A DNA stretch of 6,282 nucleotides, taken from the NCBI GenBank assembly GCA_020431745.1, contig JAGQHR010000207.1:1-6282 (forward strand). Reading direction: 5' to 3'. Source of the DNA: Candidatus Eiseniibacteriota bacterium (GTDB lineage Bacteria > Eisenbacteria > RBG-16-71-46 > CAIMUX01). Numbering within the stretch: position 1 is the stretch's first letter; every line of letters starts with the position of its first letter. This document shows, one piece after another, positions 1 to 6,282 of the stretch. The notes under the pieces are model-generated. The model did no database searches. It worked only from the letters and a program-made list of their open reading frames with translations, and was not told the DNA's origin. The position numbers and the translations under genes were made by a program.

Positions 1-1
1 C

Positions 2-913
2 ACCTTCGATCGGTTCGACGGACTCGATCTGCGGGACGGCGAGATCACGCTCCTCTTCGTCCACGAGGACGTCGGGATCCCCGACTCGCTCGACTTCCTG
101 GCGGAAGGAGATGTCATCAGCTCCAATCTGTCCCTCAAGATCGACACCAGCGTGACCTCGTTCGTGGCGACGTACGGGGTCACGGAGATGTTCGACGTGG
201 GGCTGATCGTGCCGGTCGTCGACATCGACGTCAGCTACGCGATCGCGGCCCAGATCGAGAGGCTCTCCACGTACCAGACCCCGGGCACGCATCAGTTCAC
301 CGACGGCTCCTCGGCCAAGACCTTCGGCTATTCCGGGAGTGCGCACGGTCTCGGCGACATCACCCTGCGCGGAAAGTGGCGGCTGCCGACGAACGACACC
401 GTCACGCTCGCCGGAACCGCGGAGGTCCGGTTTCCCACCGGAGACGAGCTCGATCTGTTGGGGACGGGCGCCTTTCAGGGGCGCGCCTCTCTGCTCATGG
501 CGCTGCCGGGGGCGACCTTCTCGCCGCACGTCAACGCCGGGTTCGCGGCCGCGAGCGGGAGCACTCTCTCCGATGAGGTGGATTATCGGGCGGGCTTCGA
601 TTGGGCGGTGGATCCGAAGATGACTCTGGCCGCCGATCTCATCGGGCAGACTCTGCTCTCGGCGGATCGCGCGTTTCTGGGGAAAGAGTCACACCGGTTC
701 TTCGAACCGCAACAGGGCCGGATCCTCAGCACCGACTTCCCGGTTCTCTTCCAGGAGTCGGATCAGGTGCGCAATCGCCTGCAGGCGGCGGTCGGGGCGA
801 AGATCAACGTGACCGGGAACGTGCTGCTGTCGGGATCGGGACTGATCGCGCTCAGCAACGACGGCTTGACCGACGATTTCTCCGCTCTCGCCGGGATCGA
901 CTACAGCTCTTGA
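2..913 (+). CDS. Outer-membrane beta-barrel 'transporter'-type protein, 5' end missing
   Basis: The reading frame is open from base 2, so this is the last 303 residues of a longer gene; the start, signal peptide and first strands lie outside the window. It is best matched to the bacterial family usually annotated 'transporter' (related to the MetA-pathway phenol-degradation outer-membrane proteins). Visible hallmarks are the ATYGVTEMFDVGL stretch (about visible residues 56-68), GLGDI (116-120) followed by an amphipathic strand, RFPTGDELDLLGTG (143-156), and near the end GLTDDFSALAGIDYSS. Alternating hydrophobic and polar residues with short turns indicate a barrel in the outer membrane. The substrate cannot be inferred, and 'transporter' is only a fold-level label. 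From memory, relatives usually end in an aromatic residue (GLDYSF-like), the usual barrel-assembly signal; this one ends Ser-Ser. Its stop lies 30 bases from the stop of the convergent protease gene. Confidence 0.8.
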   Translation, partial: TFDRFDGLDLRDGEITLLFVHEDVGIPDSLDFLAEGDVISSNLSLKIDTSVTSFVATYGVTEMFDVGLIVPVVDIDVSYAIAAQIERLSTYQTPGTHQFTDGSSAKTFGYSGSAHGLGDITLRGKWRLPTNDTVTLAGTAEVRFPTGDELDLLGTGAFQGRASLLMALPGATFSPHVNAGFAAASGSTLSDEVDYRAGFDWAVDPKMTLAADLIGQTLLSADRAFLGKESHRFFEPQQGRILSTDFPVLFQESDQVRNRLQAAVGAKINVTGNVLLSGSGLIALSNDGLTDDFSALAGIDYSS

Positions 914-931
914 GTCGGTCGATCGGGGACA

Positions 932-955
932 CAGGGCTGCCGATCAGGAGCCCTG
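932..955. terminator. Possible bidirectional hairpin between convergent genes
   Basis: CAGGGCT (932-938) and AGCCCTG (949-955) can form a 7-bp stem with a 10-base loop. It lies between the stop of the barrel gene (911-913) and the last codons of the protease gene (stop at 944-946 on the minus strand). No T-tract follows on either strand, so it is not a classical intrinsic terminator. Its position between converging genes is the main support. Confidence 0.25.
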
Positions 956-2818
956 CAGGATCAGCTTCGTCGAGGCTTGCCACTCTCCGGACTGCCAGCG
1001 GGCGTAGTAGATCCCGGGTGCGACCGCGCGCCCCACGTCCGATCGTCCGTCCCAGAAGATCGACTGGCGCGACTCGGCTCCGTCCAGGCGCCGCACGAGG
1101 CGGCCGGCGGGGTCGAAGATCTCCACGCTGACCGGACCCTGCGCGGTCGCGAGCCGTCCTTCCAGCCACACGCCGTGCCGCGAGGGGTTGGGATAGGCGA
1201 CCAGGAGAGGCGCTGCCGGCAAGGGATCGCCCGGCGTCCCGGACACCGCCGTGATCGCGCCGTAGGTGTCGACCAGCCCCCATCCCCGGTCGTTGTCCGG
1301 GGTCGCGGCGTTGTCCGCGGTATCCAGCAGTTGCTGTCGAACCAGCATCGGTGGCCAGTTGGGATGCGCCTCCACGACGAGGGCGGCGACGCCGCCGACC
1401 AACGGACACGAGAGCGAGGTTCCGGAGACGTCGGCGTAGTCGGCCCCCAGCTCCACCGGGATCGCGCAGTGGGTGTGGACGCCGAGCGCGAGGACCTCCG
1501 GCTTGGTGCGTCCGTCGTAGGTGGGGCCGTGGCTGGAGAACTCGGCGAGGATGTTGTCGGCGTCGACCGCGCCCACCGCGATGATGGAGTCGGCGTCGGC
1601 CGGCGCGCCGATGTAGTACCAGGCGGTCCCACCCTGATTGCCCGCCGAGACGCAGACCACGATCCCGCGGCTGGCGGCGATATCGGCGGCGATCGTGATC
1701 GGAGCGGTGTCTCCGTCCATGTCCTCGTAGGTGTACCAATCGATGTAGGAGAGCGAGGTCGAGATCACGTCGACGCCCAGCTGATCCGCCCACTCTGCGG
1801 CCGCGACCCAGTTGTCCTCCTCGACGGGGGTCTCGCTGGTGATGTCTTCTGTCTTGGCCAGAAGGAACGATGCGCCATAGGCGGGGCCGACGAGCTCGCC
1901 CTCGGCGAACCCGCCGAGCGCGGACCAGGTGAAAGTGCCGTGCGCGTGCTGTGAGGAGTCGTCACCGCTTTCGTTCTGAGTCTCGGGATCGTCGTTGACG
2001 AAGTCGTATTGGGCGAGGAGGCGTCCCTCGGAGACGATCTGGCTGAATGCGGGATGGTCGTGCTCGAAGCCGGTGTCGAAGACGCCGACGATCACGCCGG
2101 CGCCGCTGAGCCCGGCCTGATGGGCCGCGATGACGTTGATCTGTTCGAGCTGGGCGCGCGACGGGCCGTAGTCGAAGGGATCACCCGGGGCCGCCGGCTC
2201 GCTATCGCGCCTGCCGGCGTCGGGGGAGAATCTCTCGATGATTCCGTCCGGTTCTCCGTGTCGGCGCGTTCCGAGCACGGGCGCGATCTCGGAGACGAAG
2301 GGAAGCACGGCGACTGCGGCCAACTGGGCGCGCGTCGCGCGCACACTGACCGCGTTCAACCAGCGGCTCTCGTGCACGACGTCGAGTCCGAGTTGGTGCA
2401 GCTGCTCGACGTAGGAACTCGCGACGGGCAGATCGTGGAAATCGACGATCCGGTCCGGCATCGACTTGGCGCGCCGCGTCGCGGCGTGGGCGTCCACCGT
2501 CGCGCCCAGCTGATCCAGCTGCCGCGCACAGGTCTGCGAATCGAAGACTTCCTTGTCGGTCAGATAGATCCAGTATTTCCCGGTCATCGGCGTCGGTGCC
2601 GCCAAGGTGCGAGCCGTGGCCGCGAGATTCCGAGCGCGAACCGAAAATCCGGGAGCGTCCGCCGCGCTTCCGGAACTTGCCGCGAGGAGACACCCCAACG
2701 CGACGAGCAGTCCGCCGCGAATGCCCCGGAAGAACGGTCGAGATGGCCGAGAATCGTCGGTGACGAGGGCGAGTCGATTTTGGATCGGGGAAGGGACGGA
2801 CGGGCGATCGATGCTCAT
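944..2818 (-). CDS. Secreted subtilisin-like (S8) serine protease with C-terminal sorting-type domain
   Basis: 624-residue secreted endopeptidase. An N-terminal signal peptide has Arg-rich n-region around 24-34, hydrophobic core GGLLVALGCLLAA, and likely cleavage near Ala52/Ala53. A propeptide-like region spans about 80-180, with KYWIYLTDK at its start and SRWLNAVSV near 151-159, as in many Bacteroidetes/Ignavibacteria S8 proteases. The catalytic domain covers about 225-525: Asp248 in VFDTG, His293 in HGT, oxyanion Asn394 in SAGN, and Ser468 in GTSLSCP (canonically GTSMAxP). The triad is intact, so it should be active. Residues about 541-624 (AYPNP; EIFDPAGRLVR; FWDGRSDVG; GIYYARW) form an FlgD-Ig/type-A sorting-like domain, suggesting surface attachment or secretion beyond the outer membrane. 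The ATG start is supported by GGAGG 9 bases upstream, though the n-region is rather long (about 30 residues). The protein substrate is unknown. Divergent from the PLP-fold gene. Confidence 0.93.
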   Translation of the reverse strand: MSIDRPSVPSPIQNRLALVTDDSRPSRPFFRGIRGGLLVALGCLLAASSGSAADAPGFSVRARNLAATARTLAAPTPMTGKYWIYLTDKEVFDSQTCARQLDQLGATVDAHAATRRAKSMPDRIVDFHDLPVASSYVEQLHQLGLDVVHESRWLNAVSVRATRAQLAAVAVLPFVSEIAPVLGTRRHGEPDGIIERFSPDAGRRDSEPAAPGDPFDYGPSRAQLEQINVIAAHQAGLSGAGVIVGVFDTGFEHDHPAFSQIVSEGRLLAQYDFVNDDPETQNESGDDSSQHAHGTFTWSALGGFAEGELVGPAYGASFLLAKTEDITSETPVEEDNWVAAAEWADQLGVDVISTSLSYIDWYTYEDMDGDTAPITIAADIAASRGIVVCVSAGNQGGTAWYYIGAPADADSIIAVGAVDADNILAEFSSHGPTYDGRTKPEVLALGVHTHCAIPVELGADYADVSGTSLSCPLVGGVAALVVEAHPNWPPMLVRQQLLDTADNAATPDNDRGWGLVDTYGAITAVSGTPGDPLPAAPLLVAYPNPSRHGVWLEGRLATAQGPVSVEIFDPAGRLVRRLDGAESRQSIFWDGRSDVGRAVAPGIYYARWQSGEWQASTKLILQGS

Positions 2819-3029
2819 TGCGCGGTGCCTCCGTGGTCGGGCCCAGGGTGCGATTCGGGGTCGTCGGGTGAGCTGTCTGCCGACGCCGGGCGTTCGGATC
2901 CTCCAAGTTTCCCGGGAGATTGTCTCACAGGACGTGCCGTGAGCGTCGAAACTCTATCGGAAGACTGCGGTCGAACGCGTCCCACCGGCGGCGGACAGGA
3001 TACCGTAGAGTATTGCCCAACAGAGGATT
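2819..3029. other. Divergent intergenic region, promoters not resolved
   Basis: These 211 bases separate the minus-strand protease from the plus-strand PLP-fold gene and must hold the promoter(s) for both unless each is read through from elsewhere. The part nearest the PLP-fold gene (about 3000-3029) is less GC-rich and contains TAGAGTATT-like sequence at 3006-3014, but no properly spaced -35 element was found on either strand. TCCCGGGA (2910-2917) is an 8-base palindrome, too short and too common in such GC-rich DNA to call an operator. Confidence 0.4.
2828..2832 (-). promoter_or_regulatory. Shine-Dalgarno of the S8 protease gene
   Basis: GGAGG on the minus strand (CCTCC on plus) lies 9 bases before the ATG at 2818. 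It decides the start codon, because the first 23 residues would otherwise look dispensable for a signal peptide. Confidence 0.75.
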
Positions 3030-4169
3030 ATGCTTCCTCCGTCCTACTACGTTTGCGTCCCCTGCGGGACCGTCGTGACGGCCGCCGGCGGCGATGTACC
3101 CCGGTGCCCGCGCGGTCCCCACCCCCTGCTGCGGGAAGTGGATGCGGGCCGGCTGCGGTTTCCGGAAATGGGCCCGGCTCAGCCTTTCCTCCGCTTTCGC
3201 GGCCTGCTTCACGCGTGTCATCTCGCCCGGGAGGCGGGAGCGACGGATGCCGAGTGTGTGGAGGAGATCGAGCGTGCGGTCGAATTCCTGCCTCCCCTGC
3301 GATCGCTCCGGTGGTCCCGCCTCGAGATTCTGGAAGAGGTGTTCGGGATCGAGTCGGGATCGCTCCGATGCAAGTCGGAGACGGACGAGTCCGCAACGAT
3401 CCGGCGTCGGCAAGGCTGGTGCATCGGTCGCGCCTTCCTCTCGCGCTGGCTCGCACTGGCGATCGAGGTGGCGGACGAGCCGCCGGACGCGTGCAACGGA
3501 TTCGTCTTCGACGCGGGTGCCTCGCTGGGCTGGGAGCTGGCCGCGGACCGCCTGCGCGACGGAGTGGATCTCCATCGGGTCTTCGTCGGAGTCGGCGACG
3601 GCCTCGTCGCGAGCGGCCTCGTGCACGGATTGCGCGAGGCGTATCGATTGGGAGCGCTGCCTCGCCTGCCCCGTCTGCACTTGGTGGAACCAGCGGGGGG
3701 ACCTCTGAGCGCAACGTTCGATCAGGTGAGTCTGCGGATCCTTTCGCAGGTGCATGCGGATCTCGCGAGCCAGCGGATCTGGGAAGCGGCCCAGTCCTTT
3801 CCGAGAGTGCGACAACAGATCGCCGACTCCCTGCAGGCGGGGCTGCAACGCGCAGCGGACGATCGCGTGCGAACCGCCGTCGAGCAGGGGTTGCGTGCTC
3901 AGGTGATCGAGCGTCCGGCCGATCCCGACGCGGCGTCGCTCGTTCGGGAACCAGCGGACTGGTTCGGCCTCGTGCGGGGGATGCTCGAGAGCGGCGGCTT
4001 CTCGATCTCGGTGACCGACGATCAGCTCTCCCTGGCTCGGGAGCTGCTCGATTCGATCGATTCGGCCCCGGTTTCCCCGCTTGGCTGTGCGGCGCTCGCG
4101 GGTATCATCCGTCTGCGAACGGCCGGAGATCTCGAGACGGACGAAAACGTGGCGATCGTCGCCTGCTAG
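3030..4169 (+). CDS. Degenerate PLP-fold (threonine-synthase-like) protein, probable pseudoenzyme
   Basis: 379 residues resembling the fold-type-II PLP enzymes annotated 'pyridoxal-phosphate dependent enzyme' or 'threonine synthase-like'. A Zn-ribbon-like start has Cys9, Cys12 and Cys26, with Gly29 where a fourth Cys is usual (His31 nearby). PFLRFRGLLHACHLAREAG (52-70) matches the family's N-terminal region. CNGFVFDAGASLGWELA (155-171), VGVGDGLVASGL (186-197) and ALPRLPRLHLVE (209-220) match the second half of the PLP domain. ADWFGLVRGMLESGG (309-323) and LGCAALAGIIRL (351-362) match the C-terminal end. Two essentials look missing: the Schiff-base Lys position (in KSETDESATIRRRQ, 115-128) is Arg126, and about 90 residues normally between it and the NG...LGWE motif, including the phosphate-binding Ser/Cys-Gly-Asn-Ala loop, are absent in every frame. 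The frame is intact with high-GC3 codons, arguing for a maintained protein. Start ATG has only a close AGAGGA (3022-3027). Likely in an operon with the next gene. Function unknown. Confidence 0.75.
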   Translation: MLPPSYYVCVPCGTVVTAAGGDVPRCPRGPHPLLREVDAGRLRFPEMGPAQPFLRFRGLLHACHLAREAGATDAECVEEIERAVEFLPPLRSLRWSRLEILEEVFGIESGSLRCKSETDESATIRRRQGWCIGRAFLSRWLALAIEVADEPPDACNGFVFDAGASLGWELAADRLRDGVDLHRVFVGVGDGLVASGLVHGLREAYRLGALPRLPRLHLVEPAGGPLSATFDQVSLRILSQVHADLASQRIWEAAQSFPRVRQQIADSLQAGLQRAADDRVRTAVEQGLRAQVIERPADPDAASLVREPADWFGLVRGMLESGGFSISVTDDQLSLARELLDSIDSAPVSPLGCAALAGIIRLRTAGDLETDENVAIVAC

Positions 4170-4213
4170 GCCATCCCGGCCCATCGTTCGTGGTTCTTCG
4201 GGCGGATCGTGCC

Positions 4214-4217
4214 GGAG
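4214..4217 (+). promoter_or_regulatory. Shine-Dalgarno favouring a CTG start at 4227
   Basis: GGAG lies 9 bases before the CTG at 4227-4229, normal spacing. No comparable motif precedes the GTG at 4293, where the upstream bases are pyrimidine-rich. The in-frame TAG at 4218-4220 excludes any earlier start in this frame. Confidence 0.45.
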
Positions 4218-4226
4218 TAGCTCGGC

Positions 4227-6209
4227 CTGAGTCCGACGATCGACAAGAAGCACCCCCTCCCGATCCGGCGCTGGCTGTGGCCGCTCCTCTCGGTGCCCGC
4301 GCTCTGCTTCGCGGTCGAGCTGGTGCGGCTTTCTCTCCGCGGACACTTCCAGATCGTCGACACCCGGGACCTGCAGCGGGCCGCCGGGCTCGGTCTCCTC
4401 GGATACGGCCTGCTGGCGCTGCTCGAGATCGGCGCCTTCGCGATGGTGGCGCGCAGATTTCGTGACGAAGCGCCCCGGCGGGCCGCGCAGCTCGCATGGA
4501 CGACCTTGATCCTGCTCGCGATGGGGGACCACGTCGGACGCCACCACATCGACTCACCCTTCGCACCCCGGGCCCTCGCTCTCTTCGCCGGTACGGCGGC
4601 GGCGGCGCTCGCTTCGGCGTGGATCCTGGCCGCGGGCGTGCCACGCATCCTGCCCACGCCCCTGCGGCGCGTCCTGTCGGGGCCGGTGCCCTTGCTCACG
4701 CTCGCCGCAGTCGCTGTCGGGATCCTACTGCGACCGGTTCGGGAGGACGGACCGGCGCGGGTTCCGGCACCGGGGAGTCCGAACGTGATTCTCGTGTCGA
4801 TCGACACCGCCCGGGCCGACTACCTCTCGTGCTATGGCCATGACGCACCGACGACTCCCGAGCTGGATCGCGTGGCGCGCGACGGAATCCGTTTCACGAA
4901 CGCCTACGCGCAGGAGAACTGGACGCTTCCGTCGCACGCCACGATGCTGACTTCGCTCTATCCGCCGACGCATGGCGTGGAGGATCTCGACAGCCGATTG
5001 GCCGAGGACATTCGGACCGTCGCAGAAGAGTTCGCGGACGCGGGATACCGAACCCTCGGGATCGTCGACGGGGACCGGCGCAGCTTCGTCGGTGCGAGCC
5101 GCGGCTTCGACCGGGGCTTCGACGACTACGTGCACTATCCGGAAGTCGAAGGGGCGAGCCAGGCTTTCCTGCCTTTCCGAGCCCGAGCCGATGTGCGCTT
5201 GTTCTTCGAACAGGGTCATTCCGACGAGATCGTCGATGCGGCGATCGCGTGGCTGGAACAGCGGGCGCCCCCCGACCGGGGCCGTCCGGAACCGGGGCGT
5301 CCCTTCTTCCTCTTTCTGCACATCTACGACGCGCATGCGAGTTGGGGATCCCGCTGGCCGATCCACCGTCTCCCGTATCAGCAGCATTCGGAGGAGTTGG
5401 CCGAGCTCGGGCTGCCGACCGACTCCCCCCGGGATCGATTCGTACGGCACGGGTTGAGCGGAGCGCGGTACCTGCGCGCGATCAATCGCGCCCTCGACAA
5501 CGAGGTTCCTCTCGATTCCCTGCTGTCCCCGCAGGACATCGCGCTGCTGCGGGGGTTGTACGCGTCCAGTCTCCGTTTCGTCGACGGGCAGCTCGGCCGT
5601 CTCGATGCGTTCCTTTCCGAACGCGGACTGCACGACTCCACGATCCTGCTCGTGACCTCCGATCACGGGGAGGAGTTCCTGGAGCATGGTCGCTTCGGAC
5701 ATCATCAGGACCACCGGGAGACCCTGCGCGTTCCTCTTTTGCTGCGATACCCGGCCCGGATCGGTAGAGGGCAATCCTGTGACACGCTCGTGGAGACCGT
5801 CGATCTTGCGCCGACGCTTCTCGCGCTGAGCGGCCTCGAGATTCCGCCCGCGTTCCAAGGACGATCGCTGCTCCCGCTGCTGGAGGGTGAGCCCTGGGAC
5901 GAGCGGCCGGCGTACATGGGCAATCAGCTGGATGGGATCTACGGGGTACGGACGCGGACGTTCTCCTACTACGTGCACGGGCTGCATCACACCGAGCCAT
6001 TGCGCGAAGAGCTGTACGACGTCGCGGCGGACTCGCTGGAGCTGCACGATCTGCGGGCTTTGGAGCCGTCCACGCTCGACTCGGCGCGGACGTTGGTCGG
6101 GGACTGGCTCCGTCGTGTGCTGGCCGACCGATCGCCGAACGCCGGTCCCACCGTGCCGATCGATCCCCAGACGCGGGAGCTTCTGCGCAGCCTCGGCTAT
6201 ACGCGCTGA
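4227..6209 (+). CDS. Membrane-anchored sulfatase-like / alkaline-phosphatase-superfamily enzyme with Thr nucleophile
   Basis: 660 residues from CTG 4227 (638 from GTG 4293, the first conventional start). An N-terminal membrane part has five probable helices: WLWPLLSVPALCFAVELV (16-33), then about 52-74, 86-103, 116-138 and 153-168. Lys/Arg-rich loops fall on the inside for N-in topology, putting the catalytic domain in the periplasm. The domain (about 185-600) shows VILVSIDTARADYLSCYG (metal-binding Asp193), the nucleophile loop NWTLPSHATMLTSLYP, HIYDAHASW, and SDHGEEFLEHG with Asp479/His480. The nucleophile position in TLPSH is Thr233, where formylglycine sulfatases have Cys or Ser in CxPSR. 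Thr is used by phosphotransferases such as LtaS and EptA, so this may be a phospho- or phosphoethanolamine-type transferase or a phosphodiesterase rather than a sulfatase; the substrate is unknown. The GTG start would cut helix 1 and spoil the topology. It ends LRSLGYTR, typical of the family, and follows the PLP-fold gene by 57 bases. Confidence 0.85.
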   Translation: MSPTIDKKHPLPIRRWLWPLLSVPALCFAVELVRLSLRGHFQIVDTRDLQRAAGLGLLGYGLLALLEIGAFAMVARRFRDEAPRRAAQLAWTTLILLAMGDHVGRHHIDSPFAPRALALFAGTAAAALASAWILAAGVPRILPTPLRRVLSGPVPLLTLAAVAVGILLRPVREDGPARVPAPGSPNVILVSIDTARADYLSCYGHDAPTTPELDRVARDGIRFTNAYAQENWTLPSHATMLTSLYPPTHGVEDLDSRLAEDIRTVAEEFADAGYRTLGIVDGDRRSFVGASRGFDRGFDDYVHYPEVEGASQAFLPFRARADVRLFFEQGHSDEIVDAAIAWLEQRAPPDRGRPEPGRPFFLFLHIYDAHASWGSRWPIHRLPYQQHSEELAELGLPTDSPRDRFVRHGLSGARYLRAINRALDNEVPLDSLLSPQDIALLRGLYASSLRFVDGQLGRLDAFLSERGLHDSTILLVTSDHGEEFLEHGRFGHHQDHRETLRVPLLLRYPARIGRGQSCDTLVETVDLAPTLLALSGLEIPPAFQGRSLLPLLEGEPWDERPAYMGNQLDGIYGVRTRTFSYYVHGLHHTEPLREELYDVAADSLELHDLRALEPSTLDSARTLVGDWLRRVLADRSPNAGPTVPIDPQTRELLRSLGYTR

Positions 6210-6282
6210 GATTCGGGATCTCTTCCGGACAGTGGCACCGCTTCGGGTGCCGCCTTCGGCGCAACACGCTCGAAGACCCGTC
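6210..6282. other. 3' flank of the sulfatase-like gene, no assigned gene
   Basis: 73 bases to the window edge. It holds a hairpin (separate entry) and a second small one, CGCC-TTC-GGCG at 6251-6261. On the minus strand one frame is open from the edge to a TAG at 6197-6199 with plausible codon use, so the region might be the tail of a convergent gene, but this is too short to call. Confidence 0.35.
6232..6253 (+). terminator. Possible terminator hairpin after the sulfatase-like gene
   Basis: GTGGCACC (6232-6239) pairs with GGTGCCGC (6246-6253), an 8-bp stem including one G-U pair, around a GCTTCG loop, starting 23 bases after the TGA stop. No T-run follows, so it would be an atypical or Rho-assisted terminator. 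The stem is GC-rich and correctly placed. Confidence 0.35.

Noticed and set aside
977..1954. 325-residue plus-strand open frame inside the protease gene
   Set aside because: Antisense to the S8 catalytic domain; composition typical of a shadow frame.
2757..2818. Lipoprotein signal in the S8 protease (VALGC near residue 43)
   Set aside because: Position -3 is Ala and -2 is Leu, a poor lipobox, and hydrophobic sequence continues past the Cys; type I cleavage near residue 52-53 fits better.
2881..3014. Sigma-70-like promoters (TTGTCT, TAGAGT, GACAAT on either strand)
   Set aside because: No pair with 16-18 base spacing was found; the single-box matches are what chance would give.
3370..3500. 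Frameshift as the cause of the missing PLP-enzyme core
   Set aside because: Only about 130 bases lie between the flanking motifs, too few for the missing block in any frame, and both flanks are in the same frame.
2009..4465. 818-residue plus-strand open frame across the protease antisense, the divergent region and the PLP-fold gene
   Set aside because: The translation is Arg/Gly/Ser/Pro-rich without domain motifs and it overlaps two genes with clear family motifs; long antisense frames are expected in GC-rich coding DNA.
2925..4547. 540-residue minus-strand open frame antisense to the PLP-fold gene
   Set aside because: Low-complexity, charged composition without recognisable motifs; it is the mirror of the real gene's codon bias.
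4725..6047. 440-residue minus-strand open frame antisense to the sulfatase-like gene
   Set aside because: No motifs, and it lies entirely inside a gene with full catalytic motifs on the plus strand.

Overview
GC-rich (roughly two-thirds G+C by eye) bacterial window with four protein genes and very short gaps. The organism is probably a Gram-negative-type bacterium: there is an outer-membrane beta-barrel, a secreted protease with a C-terminal YPNP / WDGR / GIYY sorting-type (FlgD-Ig-like) domain, and a membrane-anchored alkaline-phosphatase-superfamily enzyme. That protease tail, with this base composition, fits uncultured FCB-group lineages such as Eisenbacteria, Krumholzibacteriota or Gemmatimonadota. 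This placement is inference; no rRNA or tRNA is present to confirm it.

Layout. (1) Positions 2-913, plus strand: 3' part of a 'transporter'-type outer-membrane barrel gene that runs in from outside the window. (2) 944-2818, minus strand: complete secreted subtilisin-like (S8) protease with signal peptide, propeptide, intact Asp/His/Ser triad and C-terminal sorting-type domain. It converges on the barrel gene with only 30 bases between the stops. (3) 2819-3029: divergent intergenic region with a good Shine-Dalgarno for the protease and no convincing promoter. (4) 3030-4169, plus strand: a protein related to threonine-synthase-like fold-type-II PLP enzymes, but apparently without the Schiff-base lysine and without an internal block of about 90 residues, so probably a pseudoenzyme. 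(5) 4227 (or 4293)-6209, plus strand: polytopic membrane protein with a C-terminal sulfatase-like domain whose nucleophile position is Thr, not Cys or Ser. (6) 6210-6282: short 3' region with a hairpin and possibly the tail of a convergent gene.

How they relate. The PLP-fold gene and the sulfatase-like gene lie on one strand about 57 bases apart and are probably co-transcribed. The protease is divergent from them. No common pathway can be shown; all except the PLP-fold protein act at or outside the cell envelope. The two points most worth a second look are the apparently dead PLP-fold protein paired with a membrane AP-superfamily enzyme, and the likely non-standard CTG start of the latter. 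No CRISPR array, mobile element, RNA gene or clear repeat was seen.
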